This document shows positions 25,232 to 34,024 of a DNA stretch of 64,000 nt, piece by piece. The first letter of the stretch is position 1, and every line of letters begins with the position of its first letter. The translations under genes and the position numbers were made by a program. The notes under the pieces are model-generated. The model saw only the letters and a program-made list of their open reading frames with translations, was not told the origin of the DNA and made no database searches. The DNA comes from Nocardia amamiensis (GTDB lineage: Bacteria; Actinomycetota; Actinomycetes; Mycobacteriales; Mycobacteriaceae): contig NZ_JADLQX010000025.1 of the NCBI RefSeq assembly GCF_015477605.1, forward strand, positions 1 through 64,000, given 5' to 3'.

Positions 25232-25575
25232 CACGAACGAGAAAGAGCGGCTGATCTGGTCGTCATTCGACTCCGCCTCCGGGCACCGTTTTGTCATGCA
25301 TCCCGGACCGCGCGCGGCATGCGCGACCCGAGCACGCCGCGCGCGACACCGACTAGCACACGCCCTGCAAGTGGGAGTGCGCGCGGAATACGGCCGCCGC
25401 GGCCCGATCCTGTCATATTCACGCTGTAGCGCCACCAGTCAGGGCGTGGGTCTGATTCCACGGCGACAGATTCGGCCGGACTGGTCCGCGAGGTGAACCG
25501 CACTGGTTCAACCTCCTTAGACCGAGCGCGGATCCGGCCACCTGCGGTGCCACAGTGGCCGCGATCGACGCCGCG
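25232..25575. other. No recognisable gene
   Basis: Short frames on both strands with no recognisable motif. An imperfect palindrome around GTGAACCGCACTGGTTCA (near 25493) is the only structure seen. Confidence 0.35.
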
Positions 25576-26172
25576 TCAACGCAGACGGTAGGTTCGGCCT
25601 TGGACTCCCCACTCGCCGAATTCCGGGACGTCGCCACGGTCGATGGCACGGATCGACGGGCGGCCGATGTGAGCGAACACCAGTCGTCGAACACGACTTT
25701 CCCGGGCGAGGCGGGCGGTGTCGCAAACGGCGGCGTGCCCGCCGACGTTGCGCGCGAAACGAATCGGTCGAGCCCAGCCGGCGGCGTCGGCGAACATCAG
25801 GTCCGCACCAGCCGCCCACGATGGGAACTGCCAGAACTCGGGCGCCCACACGACCCGACGGCTGCCGCAGCAGATGAGATAGCCATAGGTGGGATGGTTG
25901 GTGTGCAAGACCGGGCACGGGTCGATTTGCAGTGCTCGATCACGGTAAGAGGCGACTGCCGGTTCGGTGTCGTAGGCCCGCGCAAGGCGGCGTATCTGCC
26001 CGATGAGCTCGGCGCGGGTATCGGTGATCAGCCAGGCATCGATACGGCCGCCGGGCTCGGCACCCGGACCCCCGTCGAACATGATCCGCTGCCCCGACGA
26101 GCACAACAGCAGCCCAGCCGGACGATACCGCGGCGAGTTCATCGCCCCGACACCGAGCAATTCGAACCCCAT
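25576..26172 (-). CDS. Metallo-beta-lactamase-fold-like protein without the metal motif
   Basis: The 198-aa protein starts MGFELLGVGAMNSPRYRPAGLLL and continues IMFDGGPGAEP, DAWLITDTRAELIGQIRRLAR, VLHTNHPTYGYLI, VVWAPEFWQFPSWAAGADLMFADAAGW and RRLVFAHIGRPSIRAID. The strand order and the G-V-G start resemble MBL-fold hydrolases, but the HxHxDH metal-binding motif is replaced by DAWLITDTRAE. It is therefore probably a divergent, possibly non-hydrolytic member. The function is unknown. The assignment is by overall pattern. Confidence 0.65.
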   Translation of the reverse strand: MGFELLGVGAMNSPRYRPAGLLLCSSGQRIMFDGGPGAEPGGRIDAWLITDTRAELIGQIRRLARAYDTEPAVASYRDRALQIDPCPVLHTNHPTYGYLICCGSRRVVWAPEFWQFPSWAAGADLMFADAAGWARPIRFARNVGGHAAVCDTARLARESRVRRLVFAHIGRPSIRAIDRGDVPEFGEWGVQGRTYRLR

Positions 26173-26326
26173 GCGACCGAACGCTTCCTCCCTATGCTGG
26201 ACAACCGGCGAGACCGCGTGCGCCCCGCACCACGAAGCGGCCTGGAGTGGAGCCGCGAGCCCTCGATGAGTCGATGCGTAGCGGCGTCGGCGTCAATGAA
26301 GACCGGCCAGCGCATCGGCGTTCGGG

Positions 26327-26716
26327 TCAATGCTGGACGGGTTCGGTGCCGAGCAGGTCACCGTAGTCAGCGGGCAATTGTGCTGCAATATGGTCGAATT
26401 CCTGTGGCATTGCCACCTTCAACGCGGCCATGACGGCACGAGAATGCCTGCGCGCTTGCTGCTCGGTGCGTTCTGCGCCTTCAGCGGCGGCCACCCGTCG
26501 ATAGAATTCATCGATCGCGAAACGCTCGCCCGCGCCAGTCTGTGGCAAGGCATCGGCGAAGGTCTTCGGCAGCTGCGATGCGAGATCTTTGGTCTCACCG
26601 CCCGTGATCCGCTGACCGAGCACCTGCAGGGTGGCCCGGATCGCCCGGGCACCCTCGTCGACACTATCGATCTCCGCGGTGCTGCGCACCGCGGATACCA
26701 ACTGATCCTCGTTCAT
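26327..26716 (-). CDS. DUF2267 domain protein
   Basis: From the ATG at 26716, which has a GGGAGG ribosome site, the product is 129 aa and all-helical. It contains AIRATLQVLGQRITGGETKDLASQLPKTFADAL and FAIDEFYRRVAAAEG, then MAALKVAMPQEFDHIAAQLPADYGDLLG, the DUF2267 signature. Homologues are small cytosolic proteins of unknown function, often stress-associated in mycobacteria and Nocardia. The in-frame extension upstream to 26866 lacks family similarity. Confidence 0.85.
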   Translation of the reverse strand: MNEDQLVSAVRSTAEIDSVDEGARAIRATLQVLGQRITGGETKDLASQLPKTFADALPQTGAGERFAIDEFYRRVAAAEGAERTEQQARRHSRAVMAALKVAMPQEFDHIAAQLPADYGDLLGTEPVQH

Positions 26717-27223
26717 GATTCCTCCCGTTCCGAATCGGTTGCGGACAGATTTCGAACACAGTGCCACGACGTCCACGGCTCGTCTCCGGTCGCCCGCGCA
26801 GCACATCCGCCCGGTTGCAGAAACCGGGCCGCACGTCTGGGCACTACCACCAAGAGGCACCGGCAAACGGCTCTCGACGGCACAGTCGGCAGGCCCGGTA
26901 CTCCAGCGGGCATGTCAGCCGAACCCCTGCACACGGACCCGACACGGCAGTCAAGGCGCTCGCGCCAGGGTCAGTACCTGTCGTCGATAAAGCACGTGTG
27001 CGTAGTGGTCGACTCCCCCTCAGGACACCAGTGCTGAACACAGGATCGGTCCCGACAACAGCCAGCGGTTGTCGGGACCGATACGTTATGTGCAGCCGAG
27101 GAGCCAGTTAGAGGTTCGCTTTGTCCGATCGGGCGCCTGCGGGAAGGACGGCGGCGATGTCGCCGAGTGCGGTGACGAAGGTGCGGGTTCGGGTGCAGCG
27201 GACCGTCGACCACCATGTACCGC
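26717..27223. other. No recognisable gene; contains a strong bidirectional hairpin
   Basis: No protein family is evident on either strand. A minus-strand frame end (TFVTALGDIAAVLPAGARSDKANL) is protein-like but unassigned. A 15-bp hairpin lies at 27045-27082. Confidence 0.4.
27045..27082. terminator. Perfect 15-bp hairpin, probable terminator
   Basis: Arms ATCGGTCCCGACAAC and GTTGTCGGGACCGAT pair perfectly around an 8-nt loop, about 140 bp beyond the end of the flavin reductase gene. It likely stops transcription of the leftward MFS/flavin-reductase operon, or acts in both directions. Confidence 0.65.
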
Positions 27224-27817
27224 CTACAACCAGGTGTCGAGGCTGGTAGTGGTGAGGAAGTGTTCCAGGTCGGCCCGCCATGGGGCGGGGGTGGTCTTTT
27301 CCGGTTCGATCGCGCTGTACTGGCCGCGGTAGAACAACAAGGGCCTGCCGGAGTCGGCGGATTCGGTCAGGGCCAGGACTCGGCCGATCACGATGTAGTG
27401 ATCGCCGCCGTCGACGACGTTGTCCACCGTGCACTGGATTGTGGCCAGCGCGCCCTCAAGGACCGGAAGTCCCAGTTTCGAAGTGGCCCAGTCGATGCCC
27501 GTGAACTTATCCGGCTCACGTGAGCCGAAGCGGGCACACACCTGCTGTTGTTCCTCGGCGAGGACGTTCACGCAGAAATGCCCGGACCTCTCGATAGCGG
27601 CCCAGCAGCGCGACCTCTTGGTGGGGCAGAACAGCACCAAGGGCGGATCGAGGGACACCGCGGCGAACGATTGGCATGCGAAACCGATCGGCTCGGCGGG
27701 AGTATCGTCGCTGGGCGATGTGAAGGTCGTGATCACCGTGATGCCGGTGCAGAACCGACCCAGCACGTTCCGGAACCGACGGTCGTCGATCTCCGGGTAC
27801 TCGCCGGTCATGGTCAT
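27224..27817 (-). CDS. Flavin reductase family protein
   Basis: The 197-aa protein has the FMN-binding split-barrel of two-component monooxygenase reductases: RFRNVLGRFCTGITVITTF, GFACQSFAAVSLDPPLVLFCPTKRSRCW, FCVNVLAEEQQQVCARFGS and DHYIVIGRVLAL. Such enzymes supply reduced flavin to a partner oxygenase; the window has no obvious partner next to it. It overlaps the stop of the MFS gene (ATGA) and is thus coupled to an exporter. Confidence 0.9.
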   Translation of the reverse strand: MTMTGEYPEIDDRRFRNVLGRFCTGITVITTFTSPSDDTPAEPIGFACQSFAAVSLDPPLVLFCPTKRSRCWAAIERSGHFCVNVLAEEQQQVCARFGSREPDKFTGIDWATSKLGLPVLEGALATIQCTVDNVVDGGDHYIVIGRVLALTESADSGRPLLFYRGQYSAIEPEKTTPAPWRADLEHFLTTTSLDTWL

Positions 27818-29265
27818 TGTTGTTCGGGCGCCGGTGTCGCAACGGGCGCCTTTTTCGCAACGGCAGGCGCCGCCTGGTGACCGGGAAGGATCACAGCGGC
27901 GGCCACGGAGCCGACGGCCAACAGTCCTGCGGCGATGGTGAGTGCGGTGGTGTAGCCGTCTGCGAGATCGGCTGGCGCGTACGAGCTGCCGATGATGTTG
28001 CCGGCGATCGTCACCAGTACCGCGAGCCCGACCGACCCGCCGAGCTGCCGCGAGCTGTTGAGGACTCCGGATGCTAGGCCCGCCTGCTCGGCCGCTACGC
28101 CGGCGACACCGGCGACGCCCATACCCACCATGGCGGCACCTATGCCGATGCTGCAGACCATGGAGGGGCCGAGTACTGCGCTGAGAAAACCGCTCGACTC
28201 CGTCGCCCGTCCGAACCACGCCAGTCCCAGCGCGCCCAGCAGGCCGCCCACGACCATGACCTGCCGTGCACCGACTCGGCCGATCACGCCTTGCGCCACC
28301 CGGAGACCGACGACCACTCCCACGCAGAACGGCAGGAACGCCAACCCCGTGCTGGTCGAGCTGTAGCCGAGGACTCGCTGGAGGAACTGCGAGACGAAGT
28401 AGAAACTGGCGATCTGACCGGACACCAGCATGAATCCGAAAACGGTCGCGCCGATCAGGGACCGCCGCCGCAGGAAACCGAGCGGAACCAGCGGATCGGC
28501 CGCGCGCAGTTCGGCCCACCCGAACACGGCGAGTGCCACGATCCCGCCCGCGAACCACCCCAACACCGTCGGAGAGCTCCAAGGATGATGCTCGGTGGAG
28601 ATCACCGCGGCGACGCACGCTGTCATACCGACCGTGACCGACACCGCGCCGAGCACGTCGACCGGTCCACGCCGCGTCACCGTCACATCACGCACTCCCC
28701 GGACCACTGCGGCGATCGCGGCGGCGACGAACACCAGATTGACCCACATCACCCATCGCCAGCCGAGATAGTCGGTCAGCAGGCCGCTCATGACGACACC
28801 GAACGCCCCGCCTGCCGCGCCGGCACCTCCCCAGACGGCCATCGCCTTCGAGCGAGCGGGCCCCTCCGGGAATTCCGAGGTCACCAGTGCCAGTGACATC
28901 GGCGACAGCACCGCCGCCGCGATGCCCTGTACCGCCCGGGCCGCGATCAGCTCCCAACCCTGCTGCGCGGCGCCGCCAGCTGCACTGGCTACCGCGAATA
29001 CGACAAGACCGGCGAGCAGCAGTCGACGGCGACCGGTCAGGTCCGCCAGCCTGCCCCCGAGCAGCATCAGGCCCGCGTAGGGGAGCATGAACGCGTTGAT
29101 CACCCAGCTCAGTGCCGAGGGGCTGAAATCGAGAGCGGCGTCGATATCCGGCAACGCGACGTTGACGATCGACAGATCCAGGGACACCAGGAACATCAAC
29201 AGGAAGACAACCGCCAGGATCGCCTTCGGATGCTCGGACTCGCGCGCGGGCACAGCAACCTCCAT
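27814..29265 (-). CDS. MFS transporter, DHA2 (14-TMS) drug exporter-like
   Basis: The 483-aa membrane protein begins with MFLVSLDLSIVNVALPDIDAAL, the DHA2 motif D1, and motif A follows as GGRLADLTGRRRLLLAGL. Motif C lies in GGAGAAGGAFGVVMSGLLTDYLGWRWVMWVN. About 14 hydrophobic segments are visible. It probably exports a drug-like or endogenous small molecule using the proton gradient. It is divergent from a TetR gene; the 79-bp AT-rich gap contains a GTATT-TTT-AATAC palindrome, so the TetR probably represses it. Confidence 0.92.
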   Translation of the reverse strand: MEVAVPARESEHPKAILAVVFLLMFLVSLDLSIVNVALPDIDAALDFSPSALSWVINAFMLPYAGLMLLGGRLADLTGRRRLLLAGLVVFAVASAAGGAAQQGWELIAARAVQGIAAAVLSPMSLALVTSEFPEGPARSKAMAVWGGAGAAGGAFGVVMSGLLTDYLGWRWVMWVNLVFVAAAIAAVVRGVRDVTVTRRGPVDVLGAVSVTVGMTACVAAVISTEHHPWSSPTVLGWFAGGIVALAVFGWAELRAADPLVPLGFLRRRSLIGATVFGFMLVSGQIASFYFVSQFLQRVLGYSSTSTGLAFLPFCVGVVVGLRVAQGVIGRVGARQVMVVGGLLGALGLAWFGRATESSGFLSAVLGPSMVCSIGIGAAMVGMGVAGVAGVAAEQAGLASGVLNSSRQLGGSVGLAVLVTIAGNIIGSSYAPADLADGYTTALTIAAGLLAVGSVAAAVILPGHQAAPAVAKKAPVATPAPEQQ

Positions 29266-29278
29266 AATTTACGAACGC

Positions 29279-29291
29279 GTATTTTTAATAC
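29279..29291. promoter_or_regulatory. Small palindrome in the MFS/TetR divergent promoter
   Basis: GTATT and AATAC arms around TTT, in the only AT-rich pocket of this locus. A plausible TetR operator. Confidence 0.5.
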
Positions 29292-29344
29292 AGTTAGCAC
29301 ACCCTAACCACCCTGTCGAGAGCTTCGAACGCAGAAGGAGTCCC

Positions 29345-30019
29345 TTGTCGCCCACCACAGCCCGCAAGCGTGGCCGCCCGATCAAGGTCGGCCGCAACGC
29401 AGTCGTCGCCGCTACGACGCAGCTACTCGCCGCCGAAGGTGTCGACGGTTTCAGCATGCGGCGGCTCGCCCGCGAGCTCGGCGTGAGCACCGCCGCGATC
29501 TATCACCACTTCCCCACCAAGAACGCGCTGTTCTTCGCAGTCCTGAGCGCTCGCGCCGACGAACTGGACCGGCCGTCGCTGCCCGACGATCCACGCGACC
29601 GCCTGGTCACGATCGTGGTCTACCTCATCGACACCCTCCACCAGCTGCCGTGGGTGCTCGACATCCTCGTGACCGGTGAAACCTTCGGCCGCGCGGCGAT
29701 GTGGATTCTCGACGAATTCGTCCGTGCGGCAAACGAACTCGGTGCCAGCGACGACGAGGCGGTGTACGCGTACAACGTGATGTGGCGGTTCGCTCTGGGC
29801 GAGCTCATCACCCGCCGCGCCGCGGATGAGCGGGACGAGGCCACCGCCGCCGGTAACCCACCACCGCACTGGACCGACGTCGCCACCCCTGAAGTCCTCG
29901 CCGAATTCCCCACCGTGGTCCGTCTGCTGCCGCGCTGGTCGCACAACACCGCCCGGTACGACACTGCCACCGCTGCACGGCACATGATCAACGGTTTGCT
30001 GCCCGAGGCGAAGCCCTGA
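29345..30019 (+). CDS. TetR family regulator with TetR_C-type domain
   Basis: The start is taken as the TTG at 29345 behind AGAAGGAG; the ORF is open further upstream but only through the promoter. The 224-aa product has GRPIKVGRNAVVAATTQLLAAEGVDGFSMRRLARELGVSTAAIYHHFPTKNALF, then a long helical domain. It probably controls the divergent MFS/flavin reductase operon. Its 3' end overlaps the 3' end of the antiporter gene by about 32 bp (convergent). Confidence 0.9.
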   Translation: MSPTTARKRGRPIKVGRNAVVAATTQLLAAEGVDGFSMRRLARELGVSTAAIYHHFPTKNALFFAVLSARADELDRPSLPDDPRDRLVTIVVYLIDTLHQLPWVLDILVTGETFGRAAMWILDEFVRAANELGASDDEAVYAYNVMWRFALGELITRRAADERDEATAAGNPPPHWTDVATPEVLAEFPTVVRLLPRWSHNTARYDTATAARHMINGLLPEAKP

Positions 30020-31241
30020 GGCGTTGCGGTGTCACACGTCCGTCTGCGTCGTCAACCGGATCAGCCTTCGAATCGGCCCCTAGCAGCCTCAGCAGCGGCG
30101 CGGTGAGAGCTGTGGTGACGAGGGCCATCACGACCAGTAGCGAATACAGCTGCGGCCCGATGATTCCGGCGGACAGTCCGACATCCAGCAGAATCAGCTC
30201 CGTCAGCCCCCGGGTGTTCATCAGTACCGCGAGGACCGAGGCCGAGTTCTTTCCGCTTCCAGTCGCCCGAGCGGACAGGTAGGCGCCGCCCAACTTGCCG
30301 GCCACCGCGGCGACGATCACCACCACGAGTTCGACAACGCCGGCGCGCTCGGTGGCGGAAAGGTCGACCCGAAGACCGGCGACAACGAAGAAGCAGGGCA
30401 TCAACAGCATGCCGAGCGGCCGCACGGCCGCCTGGACCTTTTCTCTGGCGGCCCGCGGAAACGCCGCCCCGAACAAGAAGGCACCGAAGATCAGATGCAG
30501 CCCGGCCCATTCGGTCGCTGCGCCCCACAGCAGGGCACCGCAGACCGCGACCAGGGTGAGAGCCGAATCGGCGGCGGCGCAGGCGGTCCGGGCGAGGATG
30601 GGGCGCACCACCCACCAGGTCCCCACAGCCACCGGAACCAGCAGCAACAGCCGCCAGGTGTGGCCGGCATCGGTGCGGGTGGAGGTGACGATACCCGCGA
30701 GCACAACCCACGCGAGGACGTCACCGACCGCCGCACAGCCGAGTGCCATCTGCCCGACCGGTGTGGCGAACATCTTCCGGTCGTGCAGGATCCGGACCAG
30801 CACCGGAAAGGCGGTCACCGCCAGCGAACAGCCGATGAACAGCACGAATCCGACCCGGCCGCCGGTGTAGTGACGAGCCAGGACTGTCAGCGCCACAACG
30901 CATCCCAGCACGAACGGCGTGAGATAGGTCGACAGCGACACGACCAGCACGGCGCTGCGGTTTCGGGTGAGCCGGCCGAGGTCGGTCTCAGTTCCCGCGA
31001 CGAACATGAACAGCGCGATGCCGATGTTCGCGAGAGCGGTGAGCGCCGGTCTTGTGTCCGTAGGGAAGACGGCACTCGACAGATACGAGCCGAGTATGGT
31101 CGGACCGGCCAGAATACCCGCGGCGATCTCGCCGACAACTGGTGGCTGGCCTACTCGTTCCGCCATCCAGCCCAATATTCGCGCGGTGACCAGGACGAGG
31201 ACAAGATCCACCAGGAGCATACTGATGACATGGCTGGGCAT
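29988..31241 (-). CDS. Kef/NapA-type cation:proton antiporter (CPA2)
   Basis: The 417-aa membrane protein has about 12 hydrophobic segments typical of CPA2 antiporters: VVGEIAAGILAGPTILGS early, IALFMFVAGTETDLGRL, then GCSLAVTAFPVLVRIL and GCAAVGDVLAWVVLAGI (the ion-binding helix with Asp). A second half starts with LHLIFGAFLFGAAFPR. Only 11 bp separate it from the methyltransferase upstream, so it is the last gene of the metallophore operon. It could support export, pH or cation balance, or self-resistance, but a specific role is inference. Related antiporters also occur in antibiotic clusters. Confidence 0.88.
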   Translation of the reverse strand: MPSHVISMLLVDLVLVLVTARILGWMAERVGQPPVVGEIAAGILAGPTILGSYLSSAVFPTDTRPALTALANIGIALFMFVAGTETDLGRLTRNRSAVLVVSLSTYLTPFVLGCVVALTVLARHYTGGRVGFVLFIGCSLAVTAFPVLVRILHDRKMFATPVGQMALGCAAVGDVLAWVVLAGIVTSTRTDAGHTWRLLLLVPVAVGTWWVVRPILARTACAAADSALTLVAVCGALLWGAATEWAGLHLIFGAFLFGAAFPRAAREKVQAAVRPLGMLLMPCFFVVAGLRVDLSATERAGVVELVVVIVAAVAGKLGGAYLSARATGSGKNSASVLAVLMNTRGLTELILLDVGLSAGIIGPQLYSLLVVMALVTTALTAPLLRLLGADSKADPVDDADGRVTPQRLRASPRAANR

Positions 31242-31252
31242 CGACGGTCCTC

Positions 31253-31969
31253 CTAGTTCCTGTGTGTGAGAACCGCTGTATCGGGGGCGATTCGGAGACA
31301 GCGCATATTCGATCGCTCGGCTTCGTCACGGAGATCGGACAATCCGTATTCGGCCCACGGCATCGGCACCTCGGCCTCACGTATCACCCTGTGGTCGTGC
31401 AGGACTCGATAGGTCAACGTCCACATGGTCGCGCTGCCGGAGCCTGAGCCGCGGCTCCACACCTCGTAGATGTGGTCTCCGACCGGCGTCCGGGCGATCC
31501 GCAGTGGTGCCCGGCTCGGCGGTGCGGTCTCGTCCATCAGTTCCACAACCACCGGGGCTCCCGGTGGCAGCCGCTCGGCGAGATCGGCCAGCAGCCGCGT
31601 TCGTTGCGGTGGCTCGATGTGACCGAGCACCCCATAGACCACCGCACCGCCGATGCGCTGCGGCAGAGTGAACTCGCCGGCCGTGGCCGCGGCTATGGTG
31701 ACCCGGTCGGCCAGACCGCGCAGGGCCACCCGTGCGGACAAGGCGATGCGCATGCACGGGGACGGCTCGACGGCAACGATCGCCGCACCGGGTAACGCGT
31801 CGGCGATCACTTCGGTGGAGCATCCGGTGCCGGCGCCGATATCGACGATCGGGCCGAGATCGGTCCGCGCCGTGCGCAGGGCAGCGGCGAGGACCGGCCC
31901 CTTGCGCGCCCACAGCGGCCCGGCCACCAGGTCGTAGAATTCCGCGGCGCCGGCGTAGATGTCGGTCAT
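31253..31969 (-). CDS. Class I SAM-dependent methyltransferase
   Basis: The 238-aa protein starts MTDIYAGAAEFYDLVAGPLWARKG and has SAM motif I as IVDIGAGTGCSTEVI, the acidic motif II IVAVEPS and a post-motif GAVVYGVLGHIEP. It resembles small-molecule N-, O- or C-methyltransferases of biosynthetic clusters. Its ATG overlaps the TGA of the upstream O-methyltransferase gene, so it belongs to the metallophore operon. The likely substrate is the siderophore scaffold or an intermediate; which atom is methylated cannot be told. Confidence 0.85.
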   Translation of the reverse strand: MTDIYAGAAEFYDLVAGPLWARKGPVLAAALRTARTDLGPIVDIGAGTGCSTEVIADALPGAAIVAVEPSPCMRIALSARVALRGLADRVTIAAATAGEFTLPQRIGGAVVYGVLGHIEPPQRTRLLADLAERLPPGAPVVVELMDETAPPSRAPLRIARTPVGDHIYEVWSRGSGSGSATMWTLTYRVLHDHRVIREAEVPMPWAEYGLSDLRDEAERSNMRCLRIAPDTAVLTHRN

Positions 31970-32952
31970 CGGGCGTACTCGACCAACCACACCGGGCTCG
32001 CGCCCGGCAGCTGACGCGCCGACAGTCGTCGCAGTCCGGCGGCTGCCGCACGGTCGTCGAGTTGGGCGGGTGTTCGTTCGCGACCGCCGAACAGGACCAG
32101 CAGGCGCAGGTCCATCGCGGTGGCGACCTCGGGGCGCGTCCCGCTGTCGAGATTCTCCACGACAACGACCCGGCCCTGCGATCCGGCCGCCTCCGCGCAT
32201 CGCGCCAGAATCCGCTCGGCATCGGCGTCGGGCCAATCGTGGAGCACCCAGGTCAGCAGATACACGTCGGCACCAGCGGGAAGCGGTTGGAAGAAGTCGC
32301 CCGCCACGGCGGCGCAGCGGGACGAGAGCCCCGCGGTTGCGAAGGATTCTGCGGCCGCGCGCGCGGCGTCGGCCAGATCGACCACGGTGCCCGACAGCCG
32401 CGGATGCGCAAGCGCAAGGGCACGCAGCACGGTTCCCGAGCCTCCACCGACGTCGACTACGGTGCGCACCTCATCCCAGGCGTAGCCCTCGACCACGCTG
32501 GGAACGGTGAACCGGGTGTGCTTGCCCATCAGTTCGTTGTAGGAATCGTCGGTGTCCTCCCACAGGGAACGACCGTGCACCACGGGGTAGCCGGGATCTC
32601 CGGTGCGCACTACATCCAGCAACGCCGTGAACGCGCGATCCATGCGCCCGCCCGCACCCTCGAGATCGAACCAATCCCGCATGGCCAGTGGGTGTTCCGC
32701 ACGTAGCAACTCCGCCGATTCGGTCAGACCGAAGCGTCCGGGTTCGGATTCGGTGAACACACCCCGGCAGGCGAGGTAGCGCAACAGCCGGTGCAGGGCG
32801 TCGGTGTCGGCGCCGGCCTTCGCGGCGAGATCCGGCACCGTGCAGATACCGTCGGCGATGAGGTCGGCGATCCGCAGGGTGGCGGCCACGCGGATAGCCC
32901 ACGGGGTGACCAGATCGGCGCGGGACATCAGGGACTGTGGTGTCAGGGACAT
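31966..32952 (-). CDS. O-methyltransferase (plant-type/AcrB-like fold)
   Basis: From the ATG at 32952 the product is 328 aa. It has the N-terminal dimerisation/winged-helix region (PWAIRVAATLRIADLIADGICTVPDLAAKAGADTDALHRLLRYLA) typical of COMT-like enzymes. SAM motif I follows as TVVDVGGGSGTVLRALALAHP, then the catalytic region LLTWVLHDWPDADAERIL with the general-base His. The start overlaps the end of the P450 gene by 10 bp. Enzymes of this class methylate phenolic hydroxyls, so the salicyl hydroxyl or a hydroxyl made by the P450 are candidate sites. Methylating the metal-binding phenol would weaken chelation, so another position is more likely. Confidence 0.9.
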   Translation of the reverse strand: MSLTPQSLMSRADLVTPWAIRVAATLRIADLIADGICTVPDLAAKAGADTDALHRLLRYLACRGVFTESEPGRFGLTESAELLRAEHPLAMRDWFDLEGAGGRMDRAFTALLDVVRTGDPGYPVVHGRSLWEDTDDSYNELMGKHTRFTVPSVVEGYAWDEVRTVVDVGGGSGTVLRALALAHPRLSGTVVDLADAARAAAESFATAGLSSRCAAVAGDFFQPLPAGADVYLLTWVLHDWPDADAERILARCAEAAGSQGRVVVVENLDSGTRPEVATAMDLRLLVLFGGRERTPAQLDDRAAAAGLRRLSARQLPGASPVWLVEYAR

Positions 32953-34013
32953 GGCGATCTCCGTACCGGTAGCGTTGCGGGACCCCGGCTCATCAGATCG
33001 CCGGTCGGTCGATAGGTGGTGCCCTCGGCCAACCGCAACTCGGGAGCGCGGTCGGTGAGAACCTCGACATAGATGCCTGCCTGCAGCCTGGTGAATGCGG
33101 CGCCGAGGCAGGCATGCGGACCGGCGCCGAAGCTCAGATGCGCCGAGGCCGCCGGGCGGCCCAGCTGGAACTCGCTGGGGCCGGGCCAGCGTGCCGGATC
33201 CCGGTTGGCCGCGGCGGTGAGCACGAAGACTCGCTCCCCCGCCGCGATCGGCACGCCGTCCACCGCGCACGGCCGCATCGCGGTGCGCATACTCCACAGC
33301 GCGGGTGGTTCGTGCCGCAAGGATTCCTCGACCGCGGCGGCGATGCGATCCTCAGGAAGCGGCCACATCTGCGTTATCAGCAGACGATGCAGCAGGTTTC
33401 CCAGCAGGTGGGTCACGTTGCGCACCCCCGCGACGACGAGGAAATGCACGAGCATGCGCTTGTCCGGAACCGGCAGCTCCGGGAATCGGCGCAACGCCAC
33501 CGCGTCGATCACCTCGCAGAATTCCCGCCAGCCCGGCGAGGATTCGTAGCCGACCAAGGTGGCGAACCGTGCTACCCACAGCCGGATCAGCTCCGCCGGT
33601 AACCCCAGGAACTCCGCGAGCGCCAAGGCGGGCAGCGGTTCGGTGAAATCGGTCACCAGATCCCGCAACCCGTCGATGTGGGCATGGGCCTGCGCGCGCA
33701 ACGCCGGTTCGAGACCGGCCAGGGCGCGGGGAGTGAACTGCGCCTGGATCAGGCTGCGGATCCGGGTGTGGTCGGGCGGATCGAGCTGCGACAGCGCCGG
33801 AGTCTTCTCCGATTCGTTCTCCGTCGCGGTGTTGTTGGCACGGCTGGAGAAGGTCGCGGTGTCGCGCAGCACGGCCCGCGCACCGGCATCCGAGGAAACG
33901 ACACGAAAGCCCGGCATCGGTGTGGTCACCGCCGCGATGTCGCGCAACCGCGGATACGGGTCACGGATATGACCAGGGTCGAGCGGGTTGAACGGGGGGT
34001 CTGCGGTGGACAT
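32943..34013 (-). CDS. Short cytochrome P450 lacking the acid-alcohol pair
   Basis: From the ATG at 34013 (356 aa; a GTG at 34031 is possible) the protein has the P450 K-helix E-S-L-R at residues 230-233 and the heme-binding loop FGAGPHACLG with Cys302. The I-helix, where a (A/G)Gx(D/E)TT motif is expected, reads AGVRNV (residues 195-200), so neither the acidic residue nor the Thr is present. It is also about 40 residues shorter than usual, mainly in the F/G region. It is the product of the metallophore operon, between an O-methyltransferase and the imide reductase. It could catalyse an unusual oxidation (ring desaturation, rearrangement) or use peroxide; this is inference. Confidence 0.85.
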   Translation of the reverse strand: MSTADPPFNPLDPGHIRDPYPRLRDIAAVTTPMPGFRVVSSDAGARAVLRDTATFSSRANNTATENESEKTPALSQLDPPDHTRIRSLIQAQFTPRALAGLEPALRAQAHAHIDGLRDLVTDFTEPLPALALAEFLGLPAELIRLWVARFATLVGYESSPGWREFCEVIDAVALRRFPELPVPDKRMLVHFLVVAGVRNVTHLLGNLLHRLLITQMWPLPEDRIAAAVEESLRHEPPALWSMRTAMRPCAVDGVPIAAGERVFVLTAAANRDPARWPGPSEFQLGRPAASAHLSFGAGPHACLGAAFTRLQAGIYVEVLTDRAPELRLAEGTTYRPTGDLMSRGPATLPVRRSPCP

Positions 34014-34024
34014 GTCGTACTCGC

